A stretch of 64,000 nucleotides of DNA, taken from assembly GCA_017562135.1 (NCBI GenBank), contig QEYB01000725.1:129001-193000 (forward strand), written 5' to 3'. A program made the position numbers and the translations under genes. Source of the stretch: Dipylidium caninum. Taxonomy: Eukaryota > Platyhelminthes > Cestoda > Cyclophyllidea > Dipylidiidae. Positions 36,220-52,300 of this stretch are shown in pieces. The notes beneath the pieces were generated by a model that was not told the origin of the DNA, ran no database searches, and worked only from the letters and a program-made list of their open reading frames with translations. Numbering within the stretch: the stretch's first letter is position 1; each line of letters begins with the position of its first letter.

Positions 36220-37013
36220 CTTGTAATTTGATTTAGGTGTGGCTATACGAACGACCAATTGACCAATCAAAATTTGGCCACGTTAAAATCACTCTTATTA
36301 ACCATGATTTTAGGCAAGCTTTACAGAGTCCGTTGACAATCTTCTAACTGTGGCAAAAGGTAATACTCATTTAGTTAACACAATTCGGCTGAGATGTACA
36401 AAACATTTGTACCCGAACATCGTCTGAATCAAAGTATCAAAAAAATCATAGTCAACATAGAACAGTTCAGTCAAAGTTTACCAAACATACATGGATATCT
36501 ATCGAAGTTTCTTATAGAGGCGTCAAGGATCATCGAATGGTATGAAATTGGACCCTTTATCACGCCTAACGTGGCTGCCTCTGACAACCGATTGATCAAT
36601 CCTTAGAGAACAGCTCATTGTGCCCAACTTACGTTGGCAGAACTGACCGAAACTCATTATAGTGTTTACGTGCACTTGTGCTTGTTATTCGTCTTCCACC
36701 ATCCTATTCATTCACCTTAATTTCTCTCTTCGCCTACTCAACTGCCTTTCATTGTGGTCATAATGAATAAATCACAGTGCAAAAATAACATCAGCAAAGT
36801 GACTCCAAAATTATAGGAGCATCTACTCTTGCGAAACCCCCTAGATTAACATCGCCAGTTTCAAGCTTGTTTTTAATCGAGAAACGCATTTTATAGTTTA
36901 AGCTATCCCCATTTAAAGACCATTTAGTTTTATTCTCTTGATGAATCAAATAATTGCAATGTGTTTGTCCTGATATATTCAGTCGATTATTACTTTGTGG
37001 TAACAATTCCAGC
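36220..37013. other. Gap between DRC1 and SRRM1
   Basis: Nearly 0.8 kb of AT-rich sequence between two minus-strand genes. It holds the 3' UTR of DRC1 and must hold the promoter of SRRM1. No other feature was seen. Confidence 0.5.
36929..36934 (-). terminator. Likely polyadenylation signal of DRC1
   Basis: AATAAA on the minus strand, 80 bases after the DRC1 stop codon. It is the nearest canonical hexamer in the 0.8 kb gap before the SRRM1 start. Confidence 0.45.
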
Positions 37014-41557
<4,544 letters not shown>

Positions 41558-43379
41558 GATTGATGTATATATCAGGATAGAACTGCAAGAGAACACATTT
41601 GACTTATTTTGAGCAAATATTTGACCGAAACCCGAATAGGTAAGAAAAAATTTACTAGATATATTGAAAGCGTAAAAACTGAAATAAATTAATCGATTAC
41701 GTGAGAAAGCTTCGTCCAAAAAGAAAAAAAAGTAAAGTTTAAATGGCTAAAATCTAAGAGAAGGGATCTACAACAGTCACTCTACAACAACAACGTTGTT
41801 AGATTATGATAAGACAATCTTATGCATTGGGGTCTTCCAATTATCATTAAACTGCTTTAAATAAGCGTTCTGCTTTCGGAAAGTTCGAAACTGCATAAAA
41901 AGGATCTGGCAAACAGAAAATTCGGTCCAATATTTAAACGCGCAGTTGCGATGCTCGGGAAAGGTTGAAAGAAATAATACTTAAAAATAACATCCGGTAA
42001 CAACAGTCATAGCATAATCTATATTTTGAAATGTCCGCCACGCGTTGTCGTTTGGACTGCGGATCGAAGGTCAAGCGCTCATCTAAGATTAGCACATTTA
42101 AGGAAACGGAAGACCTTGTGGATAATACGCATCAAATTACCTGTTTACAAAAAACGCTATGTAGTTTGACTATAACATGCATCGTTTGGCTATTGCAGCC
42201 TGCCTCAATGTTCACCGCTTCCACCAATGCGCGTTAGTACCAAGATCGGTTTTCATCCATCAGAATTTCATGGTTGGATCAGGTTGCGATCTTTAATGTT
42301 CCAGAATCCTCCCAGAGCTGACTTCCATTTATCTACACCCAATTTGTCGTTTAATGTCTTTTAATCTTATAGAAGTATCTAGACCAAATTATTTTCACAT
42401 CGCGGCGTTCAATTTTCAAGGTTCTGCACAATGGGGGATGGATAATTGTTCCCCCATTTTATATCGGCAATTGAATTAACTGACTTAGTCCACTAATTTC
42501 CCATTGAATAGGCGTCCTAATTGTTACACCATTTTTATTAGTTTTCTTCACAAATTCTCTCATGAAACTTTTGACATCACAGGTGGTTTCATTGTCCGAT
42601 AATCTCAAAAGCCCTGTGTTATAAACACAAAATATTGCCATTTATGGGGCAAACCTTAGATCAAAATTACCATGATTATTAAAACTCATATCATTTTTAT
42701 ATAGCCACCCACAAAAATTTCCGACTGCTGCTTTCTTCACAAGTATCCCTTTGTGGCGTGTAACTGCAGCACTATGTCAATTATTGAAATGTAGAAACGA
42801 TGCTGTCTATTTAATAATTAATTTGTCAGTATGCTCGAGTTTTTGCTCCTGATATATTTATAATTGCCTTAACGCAACGTAGTGTATATTGAACTGTGAC
42901 GCTAAGGTGACCGAAATTCGATATTGCCTCTTAGTTCTGAACTAATTGGACTCGTTTCGGTTTCTTTTCCAGAATTTAAGTAGCAACTTTGAGAGCTGTA
43001 CCAGCTAAAAAATGACTGTGAGAAATCTAGATTAGGATCTTCAGTCCTATACTCCAGAGGGGTAAATATGTCACGAAATAGTATCAAGCATTAAGCCCAG
43101 GGCCACATAACTCGGTTGAAAATTTTCCGGAAAATGTAAATTAATGAGCAATATTAGAGGCTAATTTTGGATTTATTTGGAAAACCAAATATTAGCTTTA
43201 TGAATGCTTGTACGAACTGAGGCTTAAGGATACTGCGTCTTCCACTCGTGCGGCGATTAAAAATGCATGAAGCCGCGCCAATGGTATTTGTCAATTTAGA
43301 CCTGTTGCCTTTCAAGGTTAAGTTTCTGCGTTAACTTAAATAAGTGGTCCTTCGAGGATTATCATCCTAGCCAACTAAA
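41558..43379. other. Divergent intergenic region between DRC1 and Dicer
   Basis: 1.8 kb of AT-rich sequence upstream of both genes, so it must carry both promoters. No TATA box, RNA gene or repeat was recognised. A stop codon in frame (TAG, 43368-43370) lies just upstream of the Dicer start. Confidence 0.45.
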
Positions 43380-46300
43380 ATGCCAAGGAGACATTTGATT
43401 GTCCGCAAAATTCTTGAAAATGTGCCGCCAAACCACTTTATGCCACGACCGTACTACGTAAGTCCACTCCGTCTAAAATACACTTTCCATAATTTTAGCT
43501 TGACTTACTAGACGCAGCGGAGGAAAGAAATACTATCATATGCAAGGACGAGGACGTTACGATGCAGTTCATATCTCAGACACTTTACAAGGATCTGGCC
43601 ATTAGAACTCCAAACAAGTGCATGCTCGTCCTCGTTTCTGACAGGCTTTCAGCTGAGGATGCCGCAAAAACTTTCGAATATGTTACAGACGTCCCTGTTT
43701 TTGTTCCGTCTCCGACCCTGCGCTAAAGTCCCAAACTCTGCTTGCGTTATATTTATGTCTACGGACACTGCTGCCCTTCTCTGTGTCGGGTCCAATCCCA
43801 TCTTTTCCATTCCTGAGGCAAGTTTATCTTCTCCCTCTCCAGACTGTATAATATATTTATATGTGTAATTTGTGTTATTCTGCAGAGGGTATTTCTCCTG
43901 GTTGTCGACGACTGTGAACAAGTTTTGTGTCCGGGTCATCCTTACCAGTGTCTGTTTCCGTACTCAAAAGACCCTTTAACTTGTGATCAGGTTAACGAAA
44001 TCTGGGATCGTAAACCATCGTTTTACTCTGGCACCTCTCCAGGATATAGGATTGTAGCTCTTACGTCCAACATTCTTGCAATTGGTTGTTCTGATCCTCT
44101 TTTTGTGAAACAATATATTTGTTCTCTGGAAGACCGTTTGGGTTGCCGTTTGGAAACGACGTCAGACTTAATTAATCTCCTTTCCCTTGGGGCTCAGCCG
44201 GAAGAAGATGAGATTCCTGCCCATCCTTTAACAGAAAGTGGTGAAAGTGATTGTAATCAACATCCTATTCGTCGAACAATGTTGCGCCTTCTAGAAGAAG
44301 CTCACTCTTTCTTAAATGATGTCGATTTTTCCGGATCGGAGGAGAATGTTGCCACTGCAGGGCAGCGTGTTATCAACGTCCCTTTTTACTGTCTTCGCGC
44401 CGTAGCTCAGTGCGAGGCAATTACGAAAGAGTTGGGTGCCTACTGTGGTGCCCTTATTGCGCGTGTGTTTCTACGACATCTATACCGTTTAGAGAGATCT
44501 AGGGCAGCTATTCTGGAGGCCAGAAGTCAGCTCGAACACGGAGAAGATTTATTGACGCGAATACTCCGTTACACAGCCACTCAACTCTCTATGATTGCGA
44601 GGTTGTTCCAAACCGTTTGTGATAAGTGCGTTTCATCAGAATTTTGAAGTAACTTCTATTGCTCTAAATTGAGTTTCCTTTTCTGTACAGCTGTGTCACA
44701 AAACAGGAAATACGTTCCCTCGCATCTCCACGCGTCCTTCAGTTGGTGGATCAACTAAAAAAGCTGAAACCCACGGGATCATACCGAATAGAAGCGGTGT
44801 GGAAATCAGAAGGAATCAGCGAAGACACAGAATCAGATTCTGATGGGGTCAATAGCGGAATAAATTCTCGAAGCAATTTGAGCGGGAGCGGCAAGTGGTC
44901 TTCTAGACGGCGTAAAAGGTTCACTTCGGCCGGCTTTGTTGCTCCGCATGGCTTTGAAACGTTGGATGTTCACGGTGATTATGATGAGGAGGAAGAGGAG
45001 GAAGACGAGAATAGATGCGGCGACGATAATGACTCTCCTTCCTCTCTTTCCCTTGATTCCTTGTGTTCAGAAGATGAAACTGACGACGATTGCAGTGGTG
45101 CTTTGAAGCATCCTGACAATGACGACGATAATGACGGTGAAAGCGGAGGAGAGAGCGATGTTACTGATGTCTCAATGTGAGTGGTAGATGGTGAAGTTCT
45201 GCTTAGCCTAAACAGATGACCCTCCTGTGTACGACCAAAAAGGCCTCTACACTTTCTTTAAACCCTACTTCCCCCCTACCTCTCTGCTTCAACCCTGTTC
45301 AATGCCTTCGAGCCTCTATTAGAATGCCATGCAGTGGCAGAAAAATAATATTTTGAGGGCAACTCAATCTCGATTTCAATAAGTTTGGGGCCATAGTTTG
45401 ACTTTTTGTATCTTTTTTCTTTCTGAAAAATGCCTCAGAAGTGTCCGTAGCATAGTGGCCACTCGCAACTATGATTTTTTTGCAAGGAGTCTGACCGCTT
45501 GAATGACCCTCACGTCGCAACTTGGCTAATAAAGAGCATTACGTTTTCGTTACTCTTGCAGGGGCCTCTCTTCCGGCATTCGACGCAAACTCGTTAAAAG
45601 ACCTCCAATGAGGCCTCATTAACTGCGTAAGTAACATCTTCCTTGTTTACCTTGTCTATTTTTATTCCCACACGCGATCATTGCTTTCTTCTATGTAGGC
45701 ACTCCTACTGGTACTGGCGGTAGACGTGGCGGCTCTCGGCTTATTTACCGAGTCCTCCCCGACAATCCTGATGGCGAGGCTACAATTCCTCCACTCTGTG
45801 GCCTGCTACCATTAGTCGGTGGTTGTCAGTTTTCTGCCTACGCCCTGCCTCGATTCATCGAGGAGTATTGCAATTGGGACCCTGATATCGCCTTCGTGCG
45901 TCCCGGATACTTTTTTGTGCCGGGTGCTTCAGGTCGTTGCCAACAGCTTTTATTTATCCCAAGCATGGTTATTTCTTTTTTGTCGTGGTCGTGAAGAAAT
46001 CGAAAACAAGTACTTTTGTAGGACTTATTCCTAACTTTTAAGTTTGGCCTGTTCTTTTGACTGACTTTTGCGGACGCGCATATATTGGTTTTACGTGGAG
46101 AGGATCCACGCAGGTAATTTTATGAGTCCTTCTCTGCCCATTCTGTATACTACACCATAAATTCGGCTTTCACCCGAAGTCGTGTACTACCCACCCTTAT
46201 AGGCCCTTGTGAATAGGAACCATTGTCGAAAAAAGCCTAAAAAACTGAAGTACTGCGATCCCATAAATGAGGTGGAAGTAGAGGAAGCTGTGCTGGTTTT

Positions 46301-49300
46301 GTTTTTTGTTTGGTTGGTCTTGGAAGTCTGATTTGAAACAGCCCACTTCCTGCAGCTACTCAACTGTTTTAAAAAAAACCTGATTAACTCCAGGTGCAAG
46401 TAGAAATTATTGCTTCTTGGTTACAGACCAACTAAGGGCCGTTTCGCTTTCTGGCGATGCGGGCAGCACACAGGAGGAAACAGTAGCTAATTTTCGTTGC
46501 GGTGGAGAGGTGAATCTCCTAGTGACTACCCAATCTGGTTTGGCAGCTGCCTCCTCTCTACCTCGCTGCAATCTGATCGCTTCCTTCCACCCATCTACCT
46601 CCCTCGCTAGCTATCTGGCCGCGAAGTCTCGATTAAGATTGGTTGCAGTCAAGTCTGCGAAAGCTCACTTTTGGCACTTCCTGGAGCCTGATGGAATATC
46701 TCTTCGTAGTCGGTTAGTGTTCGAACTGATTTATCACTTCTTGCAAGTTGGAAGTAATCGCATTTATCCAGTGTTATCCGTCAAAATAAATCGTCCTGAT
46801 ACTAGCGTTAAGGGTAAACATCACTGAAAAATTTTTTTGCCCAACATGGTCAAGGCACTACCTCAGTTTGTGAGAATAAATCTTACGCCCCCGCTCATTA
46901 AGGTCTTTTCCTTAACCTTTATAAGTGCTTTGCAAATTTATGTTTTTACCATTTTTGATTGTGACAAAGAGGTCACTGAGGACATCTTGTCTGCTGTGGT
47001 TAGAGTTTACTCCTATCAAAATCTTAGGTTTCAAAAAATGGAGCGGATGCTAGTTCAGCGTTGCAGTAAAGCCTATCTAATTGCTGACGAACATGATGTG
47101 GATGCTACCTACGTAGACGAGCAGTTCGAATTTCTCCCAAAAGTGAGTCCACTTTCCTGGCTTTTCCGAAGTAGTTTTAAGATTTTTTGCGTTAACTCTT
47201 CTGCTTCAAGGCTTGAGGTTTAGTAGTGTTGTGCCACTTTTGGTGGACCCATCGAGTAGCAGCTTAGACCGTTTGATGCAGTCTTCTTAATTGTAATAAA
47301 AAGTCCCTTATTCGAATAAACATGAGTTAAACTAATGTTCTTAAATAATAGCGCCCTTTTACCCTTTTGCCCCAGAGGAAGGCCAGCAGATCAATTGACA
47401 TTGTGAATCACTATTGTGCCCGATTGCCCTGCAACTTTATGACTCGCTTGGCACCGCGTTGGCACTTAACGAGACGAATTTTGAATAAAAACAACAGTGG
47501 AATCGAGGAGGACATCGCCCCTCTCCTCACTTGTCCGAATACCTTGCATGATTCCAGCGGCGCAACTAACGTGGTTGCTTATCGTTGTTCTCTCCGGATG
47601 CCCATCAATTCGCCTGTCCGTGACGTGGTTTGGGTAAGCGTGCTGCTCTCATTTGGATTTGCTTGGCCACACTGTGTGCCTAGTTAAAATTCTCATTAGG
47701 TTGTTGATGTAGGCAACGGACTAAACATCCAAGGTAGCTTGCACTTTTTTGGTTAAGTTTTGAAGAATGATTGGGTTATGCAACTTAGTTCCTTTTGAAA
47801 TTAGTTGGTTTATTTGTTCCGGCTTTTGTGTTTGTTATCTGTCATTTTAAATAACTTTACTGCGGCTTTCTGTGAGCTGCATTATAAAATTTTTCCTCTG
47901 GATTGGTTCCCACGGTCATCCATTTCCAGGGTGATTGGTCCCTGTGCAAAAAGATGGCCAAGTACTCCGCAGCCGTGCGGATCGGCCAGTTGCTACTGGC
48001 CGCTCGAGAAATTGATTCTCGCGGTCGACCCGTTCTCCGACACGCCCAAATACCGGCTTTCGCTGCTGCCTCTCGCCGATCCCGAGCTGCCCGCGACCGA
48101 TCTCCTCCCAAACACAAGTCGAGCTACTTAGTGAAAGTGAGTGGGCACTTTATTCACCCTTAAGGCATGACAGAGCCTAACTTTCAACGCCACTGAAATC
48201 GGCATAAACCGTTAGAGTAAGCAAAGACTCACATTTTGTCGCTCTAGTGCCGGGCGCCCCACTCTCACCGTGTTCGCACCGCACTGCACATGCAGCCTTT
48301 TCATTTTTCCTGGGCGGACTCATCTCTTGGTCTGACGACACCCTACTTGAGAAGCGATCTTGGGTATTCCCAAGCCGTGATTTTGATTACAATTCGTTGT
48401 GTCTTATCGACATCAATCGACATTTTTTTCAGATTAAGAGGAGGTTAAATATACTTCTTACTTATTCCGATCATTGCATTTTTCGCTGTGATAGACCCCG
48501 GATGTGTTTACTAAATGTCTCGCCAAAGAGGATACGACATCTGTGAGTCAAAATCTTCTCTACATAATTGACATTCGTCACCTCGACACTCCCCTGAGCC
48601 GGCTACAACGCGAGCATCGGGTCCAGGGCACCTCCTCACACATCGACTTCTTCCCCGAGGCTGAAAACCGAGGATTCGGGTTTCTCACCACGAAGCCCCT
48701 CCCATTTGTCAGTTAATCACTTAAAGCTCTACTCCTTCTGTCAGCATTTATCATTTCATGCTGTATAATTGTAGATTCCAGAATTCTCAATATTTACTCG
48801 CTCCGGTGAAGAAACAGTCCAAATCTATGAGACTACAACCTGTCTCCCCCTGAATATTGACCACCTCAATAGACTTTCACGTTTCCATAGGATCCTCTTT
48901 AAAGTGAGTGTTAACCTACTTTCCACTCTGACTTCATTTCCTTCCTTTCCTTTTAGTCCGTTCTGCGATTCGAAAAGGAGTGCTTATTGAAATTCAACTT
49001 GGTCGATGCGCCCTGTCAACTTCTCATCGTACCGGTGAAACGAGGTATCGCTTGTATAGGTCACTCGGTTGCAGATGTTCCTTCCACATTGGACTTCGTT
49101 TGCATAATCCGTACTATGTGATCTGGGCAGGAGTAAAAACCTCATGGTCTCCATCGCAAAATTAAGTGGAACTTTGTAGGAGTTGGCGAAGTAGACTACG
49201 TCAAATGTTGGGATGTGTAGTTTCTGCCGTGGTCAATTGATGTCAAAATCTACGGGTATAAAATGGTTGTCTTGATAATCTACGGTGACGTACTGAGTTG

Positions 49301-52300
49301 CAAGCTACTTGCCATGGAGATATATGATTTTTTATCAAAAAGTTTCACTTTTGTCACTTACATTACCTTTCTATCTTTAATCTTTAGTTCAAGGTTAATG
49401 ATGATATATTCGGATAACTGATTCTTAGTTTTATCACCACTTGCCACTATTGAGACACGATTAGGTTCCTTCTCATAATTCCATTTTTAGATTGTCAGGA
49501 GATAGATTGGGATCTTGTAGATCTCTGTCTCACCTCTTACCTGCACTCAGTTGGGGACTGTCGACTGCCGGTTCGCAGGCGACCCGCACCCCCCATCCAG
49601 CTACCATCTGAACCCGTGCCTCTGATCCATCTGCTTGCGCAGACTGTTCCACTTCGAACTGTCTTTGATTTTGTCGAAGAGGACTTCTTCAATACTGTCC
49701 TCACGCCAACCTACCGAAATGTGGAGTATCCCCCTCGGTATTACGTTGTCTCCATTAGGTTCGTTCCGTATTTTGGCCATTTGCCATGGTATGCCATTCT
49801 GTTTGCTCATTCCGTGCTACTCCTGTGGTACACTACTATCAGTCCAGATCGTCCTGTTTTGTTAATGCCGCGTGCTACAAAACTTGATTAGTCGTGTCAA
49901 ATGTGACTGATGAGTGCGAACGTCTATCTGTCGGTAACCTTCCCTGCTTTCTATAATTACCCTGGCGGTTGGGAACTCTCACAAAATTTGAGTTCCGCTT
50001 GCTTCCAAATTGAACTAAAAATTGCGCAACCGCGGCTACCATCCCCCAAAAACATGTCACATTTGAGCATAAATCCCCAAGCCACCTGTTATTACTGGGT
50101 ATGGCTTATTAATCGCATTTATTTGCGGCAAGTCTTACCATATGTTCAGGGTTTTACCTGGTCATCTAAGAGTTTACCAAGTGTCTGGCAGGCCGGTGTG
50201 GAAACCATTGTTCATACTTCACGGCTTCTAATGTCCTGTTCTCCGAAGATGCAGTCCTTTTTTGCTTTGCTTGTGTGCATTCTCGCCTTGCATTGGATGC
50301 CCATAAAGGTGGATAGACACCACGCCTTAAGGTTGAAATGATTATGGTTTAGGTTAGGAATCTAGCGTAACCACGAGGGCGAATGATGTGTAAGATGAGA
50401 TTATTTTTATCGGACCTTGAACCATACCAACCCGCAATTTACTTTTATCTGATGCCCTTTTTCTCCCAAGTGGTTATCACTTTGGGTATTTGGCAACGGC
50501 TTGACAGGTTGACTGGGTAACAGAGACAGGTAGAAAGTCAAGCTGCTCCTCCTGACGTAAAGGGTTACTTGCGGTTGTGAATTTTTTTTAATTAGTTGTC
50601 TTCCGTAAGGGATTGCTTAGACTTCTTACTCTTTCCTTCGAAGCGATCATGTAAAGTTTGCATACGTTTATTTGCAGGAAGGATATGTCGCCGGCGACGG
50701 AATTCCCTTCCACTCAGTACGCCACGTTTGCTGACTACTACGCGTGTAAATACGGACTGCGCCTGAGCGGCTCACCGTTAGATCAACCGCTGCTCGACGC
50801 AGCCTACGCACCGCTCCGTCTGGCCCCGCTTCTCGTTCCGCGCAGTTGTGCGCTACAACGCAAGTCGAACTCAACTCCCGGGGCTCCTCACCTTAGTTCG
50901 GGGCCAAAACACCCTCTGCCGCGTCACATACAACTTCTCGTCCCCGAATTCTGTCATCGTCATCCGATACCAGCCACCGGTATGTAGTCGAGGCCGCGTG
51001 AATTGTCTCGGCAAAAATCAGGATTGTATTTGCCACCTATTCTTACATTTGTTCGGCAATGTTTACTGACTTCTTTATCTATGTGGCGCATTCCGTGTCG
51101 CGAAAAGCCGTTCCTCGCCACCTTACTCTTTGCTTCACTTAAAATTGCCGGCGATTTCGTCACTCATGCTGACTGTTGAATGGGACGCGTTGTTTAATTA
51201 ACATTTTTTTCGAAGAAGACTTGTTTTACTTACAGACTTCTTGTGTATGCACTTATCTTGCGTCTGCCAACAGAAATCTTGTTAAACTGTTCTCTAGTTT
51301 GGCAGAAAGCTATTTGTCTGCCTACCATCATCTATCGTCTGCAGCACCTTTTGCTTGCGGAGGAGCTGCGTTCAGATATCGCGCGTGAAGCTGGTGTTGG
51401 AGCCGTTCAAGTCCCACACCGAGCCTGTTTCCCCCCTCTGCGTTGCTACTTTACCCCACAACCTGCGTCATCCTCGGCATCACCGTCCCCATCTCCGCCG
51501 CCGCCCATGTCGACTAAAGACAACGAAGATCTGGGAGAACAGGAAATCGTTAAGCTGACCCTCTCCCCACCGAAGGCCACCATGTCTCGAACTCCTGCTG
51601 ACACTTTACAGACACTTTTGCACGAGTCTGATCGGTTGGAATCGAACGAAAAACTAGAACTTGAGGCCGACTACGCAGACGGTGAGGAGGGGGAAGAGGA
51701 GGAGGTGGATGCGAGAAGTATGGACAGTTTTGAGGAGAAGGCAACAAACTTGTGCTTTTTCCCCTCTGAAGACGATGATGAGAATGAGGATGCAAAGGTG
51801 AGTCTCCCTTGCCCTACGTCCATGTGACACCAATCCTTTTTTGTAGAGCCTTAATAATTACCACCCCGGACCTGCCATGATTCTCCAGTCGTTGACTCTA
51901 CTGGCGGCAGGGGATTTCATTAACATGGAGAGGTTGGAGACCATTGGGGACAGCTTTTTAAAATTTGCAGTCACCACGGATCTGTTTTTGCGATACCCCG
52001 AAGCTCCTGAGGGCCACCTGAGCGCGTTGAGGAGTCAGATTGTGAGTGCTCTCTCTCCTCATCATTCAACCCATGTGCGTTTGTTAGTTGGCAGTGGAGT
52101 AACGTACTCGTCCCCTTCGTGTAGGTTGGCAACTCGAATCTCTACCGGTTAGGGTGTGAGAAAAATCTACCGGGAAGGATCGTGGGGGTAGCTTTTGAAC
52201 CTCACGAGAACTGGCTGCCGCCCTGCTATGTTTGTGCCACCTCTTCGGCAAATAACACTGCCTCCACCAGGTACACCAGAACTATTCACTTAATCCGCCC

